From Salegentibacter agarivorans (GTDB taxonomy: Bacteria > Bacteroidota > Bacteroidia > Flavobacteriales > Flavobacteriaceae), in the NCBI RefSeq assembly GCF_900113135.1, contig NZ_FOOH01000014.1:53893-117892 (forward strand): a stretch of DNA of 64,000 nucleotides, in the 5' to 3' direction. A model generated the notes under the pieces. The model was not told where the DNA came from. It made no database searches and was given only the letters and a program-made list of their open reading frames with translations. The position numbers and the translations under genes were made by a program. Shown here one piece after another: positions 42,550-51,123 of this stretch (within the stretch, counting starts at the first letter, position 1; the number at the start of each line of letters is the position of its first letter).

Positions 42550-44037
42550 ATGGAAAACCAAGACCCGTCTCAAACCAAACAAATTCCTACCAATAAAGAA
42601 CTCGGTATTTGGCCTGCATTAATTCCTGTTTTTGCGCTTATCGCAATGCTGGCCTTTAATGTATTTGTTTTTGGGGACGATTCATTAAGCGGTTCCAACC
42701 AGTTTGTCTTGTTACTTGGAGGTGCTGTTGCAGCTATTGTTGGGTATTTTAATAATGTGGAATACGATAAAATGATAGATGAGGTTGCCGGTAATATTCA
42801 AAGTACGGCCGGGGCAATTCTTATTCTATTAATGGTGGGTGCTTTGGCGGGGACCTGGCTTATTTCAGGAATTATTCCCACCATGATTTACTACGGATTA
42901 CAAATTTTAAATCCTACGATCTTTCTCGCCGCGTGTGTCATTATTTGTGCTGTGATCTCAGTCGCGACAGGAAGTAGCTGGACAACTTCAGCCACCGTAG
43001 GTATCGCCTTAATAGGAATTGCGGAAGCTTTAGGAATTTCGGTAGGGATGACAGCGGGAGCAATTCTTTCCGGGGCTTATTTTGGAGATAAATTGTCACC
43101 TTTAAGCGATACTACCAACCTTGCACCGGCAATGGCTGGAACCGATTTGTTTACGCATATTAGATATATGACCCTTACCACCGTTCCCACGGTCACCATA
43201 ACACTAATTATTTTTGTGATTATTGGATTGAATTTAGATACTTCGGGAACTACAGATACTTCTGCTATTCTTGCATCCATAGAAAATTCTTTTAGAATAT
43301 CCCCCTGGTTATTTTTAGTACCCATAATTGTAATTGCATTAATAGTAAAAAAGACTTCCCCTTTAATCGCTTTATTACTGGGCACGCTACTTGGTGCTGC
43401 CGCTGCCTTATTTTTTCAACCTGAAATTGTAGCGCAAATCGCAGGTACCACAAACCTGGATTTTGTTAGTGGCTACCGGGGCGTTATGCAGGCAATTACT
43501 GTAGAAACTGCAGTTGAAACCGATAATGAAAACTTAAACGATTTGTTTTCTGCCGGCGGAATGGCGGGAATGTTAGGTACGATTTGGCTAATTATTTGCG
43601 CTATGGTTTTTGGCGGAATTATGGAAGCTATTGGTGCACTGGCCAGAATTAGCAAGGCTCTATTAAATTTATTCCATACCACCTTTGGTTTATTCGCCAG
43701 TACGGTATTTAGCTGTCTGGCTTTAAACGCTACTGCTTCAGATCAATATTTAGCGATTGTAGTTCCGGGAAAAATGTTTGCCAAAGCTTACCGCGATAAA
43801 GGTCTTGCTCCAGAAAATTTGAGTAGAGCTTTAGAAGACTCGGGAACGGTTACTTCAGTATTAATTCCGTGGAATACATGCGGGGCGTATCACAGTGGTG
43901 TTTTGGGTGTACCAACCCTTAGTTATGCGGGCTATGCTTTCTTCAATTATTTGAGTCCGTTTATGACCCTGCTTTTTGCTGCTTTTAGCATAAAAATCAA
44001 AGAATTAAGCGAATCTCCTAAAACTCAAACTGCTTAA
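42550..44037 (+). CDS. nhaC: NhaC-family Na+/H+ antiporter
   Basis: Inner-membrane antiporter of 495 aa with about eleven hydrophobic helices. The 'SGAYFGDKLSPLSDTTNLAP' stretch (residues about 174-193) is the NhaC signature, and NATASDQYLAIVVPG and IPWNTCGAYHSG follow later. It exports sodium in exchange for protons, which fits a marine or halotolerant flavobacterium. Apparently monocistronic. Confidence 0.92.
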   Translation: MENQDPSQTKQIPTNKELGIWPALIPVFALIAMLAFNVFVFGDDSLSGSNQFVLLLGGAVAAIVGYFNNVEYDKMIDEVAGNIQSTAGAILILLMVGALAGTWLISGIIPTMIYYGLQILNPTIFLAACVIICAVISVATGSSWTTSATVGIALIGIAEALGISVGMTAGAILSGAYFGDKLSPLSDTTNLAPAMAGTDLFTHIRYMTLTTVPTVTITLIIFVIIGLNLDTSGTTDTSAILASIENSFRISPWLFLVPIIVIALIVKKTSPLIALLLGTLLGAAAALFFQPEIVAQIAGTTNLDFVSGYRGVMQAITVETAVETDNENLNDLFSAGGMAGMLGTIWLIICAMVFGGIMEAIGALARISKALLNLFHTTFGLFASTVFSCLALNATASDQYLAIVVPGKMFAKAYRDKGLAPENLSRALEDSGTVTSVLIPWNTCGAYHSGVLGVPTLSYAGYAFFNYLSPFMTLLFAAFSIKIKELSESPKTQTA

Positions 44038-44169
44038 AACCCCTGTTTTTACTGGTAAAACAATTCCTAAATAAAACCTCTCTATTTATTTTCGCAATAG
44101 CAATAAGCAAAATCTATTATTGTATAGTATTTTAAAATTTCAATAACTTTTTTAAGGGGAAACTTTCCT

Positions 44170-44177
44170 TAAATTTG
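44170..44177 (+). promoter_or_regulatory. Possible -7 element (TAAATTTG) of the peroxiredoxin operon
   Basis: Matches TAnnTTTG and lies 47 bp before the peroxiredoxin ATG. No convincing -33 TTG stands at the usual distance. Just upstream (44154-44170) is an imperfect dyad, AAGG-GG-AAA-C-TTT-CCTT, a possible regulator site. Confidence 0.35.
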
Positions 44178-44223
44178 CAGAAGAATTACAATGTAAGTTA
44201 AACCAATAAAAAACAGAATTAAT

Positions 44224-44862
44224 ATGTCATTAGTAGGAAAAAAATTTCCAAATTTAAGCGTAAACGCAATGGATGAAATGGGTGATACCTTTCAACTAAA
44301 TATTTTGGAAGAAGCACAGAAAAACAAGAAAAAAGTATTGTTATTCTGGTACCCTAAAGATTTCACCTTTGTTTGCCCTACAGAATTACACGCTTTCCAG
44401 AAAGCTGCTGAAGAATTTGAAAAAAGAAATGTAATGGTAGTTGGAGCTTCTTGTGATACTCCAGAAGTACATTTTGCCTGGTTAAATACTCCAAAAGATA
44501 ATGGAGGAATTGAAGGCGTTAAATATCCAATCCTTGCAGATTCTAACAGAAACCTAAGTTCACGTCTTGGAATTCTTGATATTACCGGAGAATCTTATGA
44601 TGAAGAAACCGGGGATGTTACTCTAGAAGGAGACAACGTAACATACCGTGCTACTTACCTTATTGATGAAGAAGGTAAAATCTTCCACGAAGGAGTAAAC
44701 GATATGCCACTTGGTAGAAATGTAGCAGAATTCTTAAGACTTGTAGATGCTTACACTCACGTACAGGAAAAAGGTGAGGTTTGTCCTGCAAACTGGGAAG
44801 AAGGTAAAGACGCAATGAACGCCGATAGAGACGGAGTTGCTTCTTACCTAAGCTTAAACTAA
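44224..44862 (+). CDS. Typical 2-Cys peroxiredoxin (AhpC/Prx1 type)
   Basis: Peroxide reductase of 212 aa with peroxidatic C51 (FTFVCPTE) and resolving C187 (GEVCPANW), plus the GASCDTPEVHFAW and 'DEEGKIFHEGVNDMPLGRN' segments of the family. It reduces H2O2 and alkyl peroxides and is recycled by thioredoxin; the next gene, 23 bp downstream, encodes a thioredoxin, the likely reductant. The three-gene unit ends with DUF6952. Confidence 0.94.
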   Translation: MSLVGKKFPNLSVNAMDEMGDTFQLNILEEAQKNKKKVLLFWYPKDFTFVCPTELHAFQKAAEEFEKRNVMVVGASCDTPEVHFAWLNTPKDNGGIEGVKYPILADSNRNLSSRLGILDITGESYDEETGDVTLEGDNVTYRATYLIDEEGKIFHEGVNDMPLGRNVAEFLRLVDAYTHVQEKGEVCPANWEEGKDAMNADRDGVASYLSLN

Positions 44863-44885
44863 GAAAAAAAGGGAAAGAGATTGTT

Positions 44886-45200
44886 ATGATAAAAGAATTA
44901 GAACAGGATAATTTAAACGAAATAGTTTCAGATAACGAAACCGTTGTGGTACAATATATGGCCGGATGGTGCGGTAACTGCCGATTAATGAAGCCTAAAT
45001 TCAAGAAATTAGCTTCAGAAAATGAGAACGCAACGTTCTTATTGGTAGATGCCGAGAAATATCCGGAATCCAGAAAACTGGCAAATGTAGATAACCTACC
45101 AACTTTTGCCACTTTTAAAAACGGAAGTTTCGTAAACCAGGTACAAACTAACAAATTTGAACCTCTAAAAGACCTAGTAAATGAAGTTACCAGTAATTAA
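44886..45200 (+). CDS. Thioredoxin-family protein with CGNC active site
   Basis: A 104-aa thioredoxin fold with active site W28-C29-G30-N31-C32. The central Gly-Asn differs from the usual Gly-Pro and should alter redox potential. The cis-Pro segment is DNLPTFATF. It follows the peroxiredoxin gene by 23 bp and overlaps the DUF6952 gene by 20 bp, so it is probably the dedicated reductant of that peroxiredoxin. Confidence 0.9.
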   Translation: MIKELEQDNLNEIVSDNETVVVQYMAGWCGNCRLMKPKFKKLASENENATFLLVDAEKYPESRKLANVDNLPTFATFKNGSFVNQVQTNKFEPLKDLVNEVTSN

Positions 45201-45429
45201 ACATTTAGCACGTGAGAACGAGGCTCAAAAACTGGAACATACCATAGAAGTCCTTGAAAGCTATTCTGAACATCGTTCGGTAAAAGACGAGGAAATGGAT
45301 GTGATAGGCGAATTGATCTCGAACTTATGCGGAGCTGTGGAAGTAAAGCATTCTATAGATGGAGGTACTCCAGAAAAAGATGCCTGTAACAACTTTATGC
45401 AAAAAGTAGTTGGCTCTATAGACCGTTAG
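45181..45429 (+). CDS. DUF6952 family small protein
   Basis: An 82-aa acidic protein whose ATG lies inside the last 20 bp of the thioredoxin gene, indicating translational coupling. Two Cys (in NLCGAVEVK and KDACNNFM) could be redox-active or bind metal. It resembles the DUF6952 proteins found beside thioredoxin/peroxiredoxin genes in Bacteroidota. No function is known to me. Confidence 0.78.
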   Translation: MKLPVIKHLARENEAQKLEHTIEVLESYSEHRSVKDEEMDVIGELISNLCGAVEVKHSIDGGTPEKDACNNFMQKVVGSIDR

Positions 45430-45454
45430 AAATCGCGTTTTGATTATAATTTAA

Positions 45455-45491
45455 AAAGGGCTGTCTTATATTAAGGCAGCCCTTTGTTTTT
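45455..45491 (+). terminator. Terminator of the peroxiredoxin-thioredoxin operon
   Basis: AAAGGGCTGTCTTA pairs with TAAGGCAGCCCTTT (one G-T pair) around a 3-nt loop, followed by a T-rich tract, 25 bp after the DUF6952 stop. Confidence 0.85.
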
Positions 45492-45560
45492 ATGATAATT
45501 TTAGTAAATCCCTAAAACAGATGTTCTAAATTTATCAATCCAATTTAATAGAAAACATCC

Positions 45561-46061
45561 ATGTCGCAAATAACATTAAAAGGTGAAAAAATTAACACCT
45601 ATGGTAACCTTCCAGAAAAAGGAGAGAGAGCACCCCATTTCGCCCTCATTAAATCAGATCTTAGCACCGCAACCTTAAACGATTTTAAAGGAAAGCGTGT
45701 AATTCTTAATATTTTTCCAAGTATAGACACAGGGGTTTGTGCAACTTCAGTTAGAAAATTTAACGAGAGAGCTACAGAACTTGATAATACCGTTGTACTT
45801 TGTATTTCCCGCGATTTACCATTCGCTCAAAAGCGTTTTGTGAACGATGAAGGTTTGGAAAACATAATTAACCTATCAGATTTTAGAGATAGAAACTTTG
45901 GAAAAGATTACGGTCTTGAAATTATGGATGGCCCTTTTGAAGCTTTACTTTCTCGAGTAGTAATTGTTTTAGATGAAAACGGCAATGTAATCCACAGCCA
46001 GCAAGTTCCCGAAATTGGCGAAGAACCAGATTACCTGGCTGCTCTTAAAACCCTGTTATAA
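45561..46061 (+). CDS. tpx: Thiol peroxidase (Tpx) lacking the usual resolving cysteine
   Basis: Atypical 2-Cys peroxiredoxin of 166 aa. Peroxidatic C60 is in 'IDTGVCATSVRKFN', and C81 in VLCISRDLPFAQ. In E. coli Tpx the resolving Cys lies in SRFCGAEG; here the aligned segment is KRFVNDEG with V94, so the standard intramolecular disulfide cannot form. C81 or an external thiol may substitute. The stop overlaps the dgkA ATG by one base. Confidence 0.92.
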   Translation: MSQITLKGEKINTYGNLPEKGERAPHFALIKSDLSTATLNDFKGKRVILNIFPSIDTGVCATSVRKFNERATELDNTVVLCISRDLPFAQKRFVNDEGLENIINLSDFRDRNFGKDYGLEIMDGPFEALLSRVVIVLDENGNVIHSQQVPEIGEEPDYLAALKTLL

Positions 46062-46423
46062 TGCGGGATAGTTTCCTCGGAAAAAGAATTAGAGGAGGCG
46101 GCTATGCCATTAAAGGTGCCTGGTTGCTACTAAAACACGAGCAGAGCATACAAGTGCAATTTGTGCTCGCAATAATTATGTGTATTGCCGGTTATTTCTT
46201 TGATATTAGTAAAACCGAATGGATGTTTCAGTTTGTAGCTATAGGCCTGGTGATGACTGCCGAAGGACTAAATTCAGGTCTTGAAGCAATGGCAGACTTT
46301 GTGCATCCAGATTTTCATAGTAAAATTGGTCATATCAAAGATATTGCCGCTGGCGCAGTATTTATCGCTGCAGTAACTGCGGTAATTATTGGTGCGTTTA
46401 TTTACTTTCCTTATATTTTTTAA
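46061..46423 (+). CDS. dgkA: Diacylglycerol kinase / undecaprenol kinase (DgkA family)
   Basis: A 120-aa integral membrane kinase with three hydrophobic helices and the family core 'EGLNSGLEAMADFV' followed by KIGHIKDIAAGAV. It phosphorylates diacylglycerol or undecaprenol in the inner membrane. It is translationally coupled to tpx (TAATG). In gram-negative members the role is lipid recycling. Confidence 0.9.
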   Translation: MRDSFLGKRIRGGGYAIKGAWLLLKHEQSIQVQFVLAIIMCIAGYFFDISKTEWMFQFVAIGLVMTAEGLNSGLEAMADFVHPDFHSKIGHIKDIAAGAVFIAAVTAVIIGAFIYFPYIF

Positions 46424-46584
46424 AATATTCTTCAGTAGCTTTCAGAATCCAAGGCTTTTAGATGCTGAATGATTTTCCGCTATATTTCTCAAAAAATAAT
46501 TGCTTAGATTTGAACGTTTAAGCATACAAAACAGCACCCCATAAACTGAAAGCAATTTTCTTTATTTTAGACGGGGCTAATTTG

Positions 46585-46592
46585 TATTTTTG
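46585..46592 (+). promoter_or_regulatory. Possible -7 element (TATTTTTG) of ftsK
   Basis: Fits TAnnTTTG, 22 bp before the ATG at 46615. A TTG-initiated longer frame would overlap this element, favouring the ATG. No clear -33 partner. Confidence 0.3.
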
Positions 46593-46614
46593 CTCAAAAT
46601 CCTACAAAACATCT

Positions 46615-48984
46615 ATGGCCAAAAAGAAAACCAGGACTAAAACAAGCACCGGGAAAAAGTCGACTAAATTTTCCTTTAAACTTAACCGGCAACAAAAGGT
46701 AGTTTTAGGCAGTTTCTTAATGTTATTTGGCCTCGCTTTAAGTGTTGCATTTATTTCGTTTTTATTCAATTGGCAGGTAGACCAAAGCACGCTTGGCGAA
46801 TTCTCAAATCGTGAAGTAGAAACCAAAAACTGGTTAAGCAAATTTGGCGCTTCAGTTAGTGACTTTTTTATGTACAAAGGATTTGGCGTTGCCGCTTTTA
46901 TCTTTTCAATTTTAGTAAGCTACAGCGGATTTCATCTTTTTCTTGGTGTAAAATCTACAAAACTAAGGGAATCCTGGTTTTGGGGTATTTTAATAATGCT
47001 TTGGCTGGCTATTTTCTTCGGTTTTTTCGCTGCAGAAAATCCGCTGCTGGGTGGCCGAATTGGCTTTGAAATGAACGATTTCCTTCAGGATTACCTAGGT
47101 TTCTTCGGAACAATATTATTGATGTTGTTCTTATTTATAGCTTACCTAACTTTAAGATTAAACCTTACGCCTGAATTAATAGGAAGCTTTCTGAAATCTA
47201 AAAAAGATAGCCTTAATAAAGAATTTAAGTCTAATGATGAAGAAATTTCAGCAACAGAAGAAGAAACCGACTGGAAAGAAAAATCAATCCCAAAAACCGA
47301 TAAACCAGCTGAAAAATCTTCAGCAGAAATAAAACTGGATACCACGCCTCCAACACAAGAAAAAACTGCACCTACTCCAAAACCTAAACCGGTTGAGCCT
47401 GAAGAGGTAGAAATGGAAGTAGAAACAGCCCAGGAAGAAGAGTTGGATGAAGATAAAATTAGCAATAAAATTGTAAAAGATTTTGGGGAATTTGACCCCA
47501 CTTTAGAACTAAGTAATTATAAATTCCCAACCCTGGAGTTGCTTCAGGAATATGGTGGTGGTATTACAGTAGACCAGGAAGAGCTGGAAGAGCATAAAAA
47601 CCGTATTGTAGATACGCTTAAAAATTACAAAATTGAGATCGCTCAAATTAAGGCTACGGTTGGCCCAACCGTAACTTTATACGAAATTGTCCCGGAAGCC
47701 GGAATTAGAATCTCAAAAATTAAAAACCTGGAAGACGATATTGCGCTTTCCCTTTCAGCATTGGGTATTCGTATTATTGCGCCAATTCCCGGGAAAGGGA
47801 CTATTGGTATTGAAGTTCCTAATAAAAACGCAACCATTGTTTCTATGCGTTCGGTAATTGCTTCGCCAAAATTCCAAAATGCTGAAATGGAATTACCAAT
47901 GGCCCTGGGCAAAACTATTTCTAACGAGACTTTCGTGGTAGATCTCGCAAAAATGCCGCATATGCTTATGGCCGGGGCAACAGGTCAGGGTAAATCGGTT
48001 GGATTAAATGCCATTCTAACTTCTCTACTCTATAGCAAACATCCTGCTGAAGTAAAATTTGTGCTGGTAGATCCTAAAAAAGTAGAACTTACACTTTTCA
48101 ATAAAATTGAAAGACATTATCTGGCAAAACTCCCAGATTCAGGAGATGCAATTATTACCGATAATACTAAGGTTATAAATACCCTGAATTCTTTATGTAT
48201 TGAAATGGATAATCGTTACGAATTGCTTAAAGACGCGATGGTTCGTAATATTAAAGAATACAACGTAAAATTTAAAGCCAGAAAATTAAATCCCGAAAAC
48301 GGCCATAAATTCCTTCCATACATTGTATTGGTAGTAGATGAATTTGCCGATTTAATAATGACCGCCGGGAAAGAAGTAGAAACCCCAATTGCCCGTTTAG
48401 CACAGTTGGCCCGTGCCATTGGGATTCATTTAATAATTGCAACTCAAAGACCATCGGTAAACGTAATTACCGGGATTATAAAAGCAAACTTCCCGGCAAG
48501 GATTGCTTTTAGGGTAACTTCAAAAATAGATTCCAGGACGATTTTAGATGGCCAGGGCGCAGATCAACTAATTGGGCGTGGAGATATGCTATTTACCCAG
48601 GGTAATGAGCTTAAGCGTCTACAATGTGCTTTTGTAGACACCCCTGAAGTGGATAAAATAACCGAATTTATTGGTTCGCAAAAGGCTTATCCCGAAGCGC
48701 ACCAACTTCCAGCCTACGAAGCTGACGATAGTGGCACAGGTGTTGATATAGATGTAAGCGAAAGAGATAAACTCTTTAGAGAAGCTGCCGAGGTGATCGT
48801 TACGGCTCAACAAGGCTCTGCTTCTTTGCTGCAACGTAAACTAAAATTAGGGTACAATCGCGCCGGTAGGATTATAGATCAATTAGAAGCAGCCGGCATT
48901 GTAGGACCTTTTGAAGGAAGTAAAGCCCGACAGGTTTTAGTGACAGATCTTGCAGCTTTAGATCAATTATTAAACGAAGAATAA
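46615..48984 (+). CDS. ftsK: DNA translocase FtsK
   Basis: A 789-aa septal DNA pump for chromosome segregation. After a basic N-terminus, four membrane helices run to about residue 185. A Pro/Glu-rich linker spans about 195-285. The motor follows, with Walker A at 454-461 (GATGQGKS), Walker B in VLVVDEFADL, and the 'IATQRPSVNVITG' strand. The winged-helix gamma domain closes the protein (about 720-785, 'LLQRKLKLGYNRAGRIIDQL'), which reads KOPS-type sequences. The first of a conserved Flavobacteriia series ftsK-lolA-lptF/G-ribB. Confidence 0.96.
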   Translation: MAKKKTRTKTSTGKKSTKFSFKLNRQQKVVLGSFLMLFGLALSVAFISFLFNWQVDQSTLGEFSNREVETKNWLSKFGASVSDFFMYKGFGVAAFIFSILVSYSGFHLFLGVKSTKLRESWFWGILIMLWLAIFFGFFAAENPLLGGRIGFEMNDFLQDYLGFFGTILLMLFLFIAYLTLRLNLTPELIGSFLKSKKDSLNKEFKSNDEEISATEEETDWKEKSIPKTDKPAEKSSAEIKLDTTPPTQEKTAPTPKPKPVEPEEVEMEVETAQEEELDEDKISNKIVKDFGEFDPTLELSNYKFPTLELLQEYGGGITVDQEELEEHKNRIVDTLKNYKIEIAQIKATVGPTVTLYEIVPEAGIRISKIKNLEDDIALSLSALGIRIIAPIPGKGTIGIEVPNKNATIVSMRSVIASPKFQNAEMELPMALGKTISNETFVVDLAKMPHMLMAGATGQGKSVGLNAILTSLLYSKHPAEVKFVLVDPKKVELTLFNKIERHYLAKLPDSGDAIITDNTKVINTLNSLCIEMDNRYELLKDAMVRNIKEYNVKFKARKLNPENGHKFLPYIVLVVDEFADLIMTAGKEVETPIARLAQLARAIGIHLIIATQRPSVNVITGIIKANFPARIAFRVTSKIDSRTILDGQGADQLIGRGDMLFTQGNELKRLQCAFVDTPEVDKITEFIGSQKAYPEAHQLPAYEADDSGTGVDIDVSERDKLFREAAEVIVTAQQGSASLLQRKLKLGYNRAGRIIDQLEAAGIVGPFEGSKARQVLVTDLAALDQLLNEE

Positions 48985-49001
48985 TACACCTAATTACTAA
49001 G

Positions 49002-49643
49002 ATGAAAAATTTAATTTTAATTACGCTCGCTGTTTTCACCCTGAGCTTAAGCGCCCAGAATTCTCAAAAAGCTGAAAACCTTTTAAAAGAAGTTTCTTCT
49101 AAAGTTAAAAGCTATGACAATATGGTGATAGATTTTAAATACACCCTACAAAATAATGCAGCGAATGTTAACCAGGAAACCCGTGGGGATGTAAGTATTG
49201 CAGGAGAAAAATATGTACTAAATTTAATGGGAACTACCCAAATGTTTGATGGAGAGAAAATTTATACCATTATTCCTGAAGACGAAGAGATAAATATTTC
49301 TACCTACGTTGAAGAGGAAGAAAATAATATCACTCCGTCAAAAATGTTCACTTTTTATGAAGAAGGTTACAATTATGAAATGGACGCCGCTCAAAATTTG
49401 AATGGTCGTAAAATTCAGTATGTAAAATTAACTCCAAAAGACAGTGATGCCGAGGTTAAGAATATCCTGTTGGGAATAGACAGTCAAACCAAGCATATTT
49501 ATAATCTTATTCAAACCCAGGATAATAACACCAAAATAACTATTACCGTAAAAAGCTTTAAAACTGACCAGGAACTGGCACAAAACCTTTTTACCTTTGA
49601 AGAAGATCGTTACGAAGATTTTTACATCAATAGATTAGATTAA
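49002..49643 (+). CDS. lolA: Outer-membrane lipoprotein carrier LolA
   Basis: A 213-aa periplasmic chaperone with a cleavable signal (MKNLILITLAVFTLSLSA, then Q) and the LolA/LppX fold. Typical strands are 'MVIDFKYTLQNN', 'GDVSIAGEKYVLNLMGT' and MFDGEKIYTIIP. It ferries lipoproteins released by LolCDE to the outer membrane, for which this window alone offers many clients. It is 17 bp after ftsK and directly ahead of an LptF/G permease. Confidence 0.9.
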   Translation: MKNLILITLAVFTLSLSAQNSQKAENLLKEVSSKVKSYDNMVIDFKYTLQNNAANVNQETRGDVSIAGEKYVLNLMGTTQMFDGEKIYTIIPEDEEINISTYVEEEENNITPSKMFTFYEEGYNYEMDAAQNLNGRKIQYVKLTPKDSDAEVKNILLGIDSQTKHIYNLIQTQDNNTKITITVKSFKTDQELAQNLFTFEEDRYEDFYINRLD

Positions 49644-49644
49644 A

Positions 49645-51093
49645 TTGAAAATATTAGACCGGTACATACTCACCAGTTACCTAAAAACGTTTTTTACAGT
49701 TTTTATTATCCTAATGTTCATCTTTGTACTCCAAACCATTTGGCTGTACATAGGTGAACTGGCCGGGAAAGATTTGGATACTGAAATTATTCTTAAATTC
49801 CTTCTCTATTTCTCTCCCAAACTGGTGCCACTGGTTTTACCGCTTACTATTCTGCTTACTTCCATAATGACTTTTGGTAATTTTGCCGAAAATTATGAGT
49901 TTGCGGCAATGAAATCTTCGGGGATTTCACTTCAAAGAGCTATGCGTAGCTTAACTTTATTCATTCTTTTAGTAAGTGTTACTGCATTCTTTTTTGCTAA
50001 TAATGTTATTCCCGCCGCAGAATATAAATCTATAAACCTTAGGAAAAATATTGCCAAATTAAAACCCGCAATGGCCATTACCGAAGGGGTTTTTAACGAT
50101 TTGGGGACCATAAATATTAAAGTAGACGATAAAAGCGGCGATAACGGCCAGTATCTAACCGATGTTATTATCCATAAAAAAACTGCCCGCAGCGGAAACT
50201 TTACCGTAATGAAGGCCAAAGAAGGCGAATTAATGGGCAGTACAGATTCCGAGGTACTTTCTCTCATTTTAAAAGACGGTAATTATTACGATGAAATTCA
50301 ACCTTCAGATTATTCTAAAAGAAGGAATAAACCTTTTGCAAAGAGTTATTTTGAAGAATATACCATAAACCTGGATCTTTCAGATTTTAATAATGTAGAC
50401 CTGGAAGATGAGAGTTACAGTAACACCCAGGGAATGCTTAATATTTCTGAACTTAAGCAAAGTATAGATTCATTTTCTACCGCTCATAACGAAAAGAAAA
50501 GAAATCTTAGCGAAAATATGTACCGGCGAACAGATTTTGATAAAATTGAAGTAAATCTTAATCCTTCAGATTCTATAAAAGAAATAGAAAATACCATTCT
50601 GGAAGAGTACGATACCTACCAGGCTATTCAAATTGTTAATCTTTCCCTTGGGTCTATCAATGGCGCACTTTCTCATTTAAATATTAAAAAATCTGAGTTA
50701 AAAAATTCTACTAAACAAATCAACAAATTTGAAATAGCCCTACACGAAAAATACGTGCTGGCCGCTGCCTGTATTATCTTATTTTTTGTGGGTGCACCTT
50801 TAGGCGCTATAATTAGAAAAGGCGGGATGGGATTACCTATGGTGGTTGCTGTTCTACTTTTTCTTACCTACCACTTTATTGGCATATTTGCTAAAAACAG
50901 CGCCGAAGATGGTAGTGTTAGTCCGTTTTTGGCCACCTGGCTTTCTACTTTAATTATGTTACCATTAGGAATTTATCTCACCTACAGGGCGACTACAGAT
51001 CAGGGCCTTTTTGCTTTTGATAATATTACCGAACCTATACGTAAAGCTCTTAAAAAAGCTGGTATTATTAAGCCGAAAAGAAAAATAGATTAA
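49645..51093 (+). CDS. LptF/LptG-family lipopolysaccharide export permease
   Basis: A 482-aa inner-membrane permease: three N-terminal helices, a large periplasmic jellyroll-like region (about 120-360), and three C-terminal helices ('GGMGLPMVVAVLLFLTYHF'). The N-terminal 'LDRYILTSYLKTFFTVFI' and LVPLVLPLTILL are signature. It works with LptB to extract LPS. Start TTG, one base after the lolA stop. Whether it is F or G cannot be decided. Confidence 0.9.
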   Translation: MKILDRYILTSYLKTFFTVFIILMFIFVLQTIWLYIGELAGKDLDTEIILKFLLYFSPKLVPLVLPLTILLTSIMTFGNFAENYEFAAMKSSGISLQRAMRSLTLFILLVSVTAFFFANNVIPAAEYKSINLRKNIAKLKPAMAITEGVFNDLGTINIKVDDKSGDNGQYLTDVIIHKKTARSGNFTVMKAKEGELMGSTDSEVLSLILKDGNYYDEIQPSDYSKRRNKPFAKSYFEEYTINLDLSDFNNVDLEDESYSNTQGMLNISELKQSIDSFSTAHNEKKRNLSENMYRRTDFDKIEVNLNPSDSIKEIENTILEEYDTYQAIQIVNLSLGSINGALSHLNIKKSELKNSTKQINKFEIALHEKYVLAAACIILFFVGAPLGAIIRKGGMGLPMVVAVLLFLTYHFIGIFAKNSAEDGSVSPFLATWLSTLIMLPLGIYLTYRATTDQGLFAFDNITEPIRKALKKAGIIKPKRKID

Positions 51094-51094
51094 A

Positions 51095-51102
51095 TATCTT
51101 TG
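51095..51102 (+). promoter_or_regulatory. Possible -7 element (TATCTTTG) of ribB
   Basis: Matches TAnnTTTG, 21 bp before the ribB ATG at 51124, in the short gap after lptF/G. No clear -33 TTG. Suggests ribB may have its own promoter. Confidence 0.35.
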
Positions 51103-51123
51103 CAGCCCAAAATAACACATAAC

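Noticed and set aside
44660..45154. 164-aa - strand frame across the peroxiredoxin/thioredoxin genes
   Set aside because: Overlaps two convincing genes; composition is not protein-like and no start signal is visible.
51061..51123. FMN riboswitch ahead of ribB
   Set aside because: The gap is only about 30 bp and lacks the conserved RFN structure.
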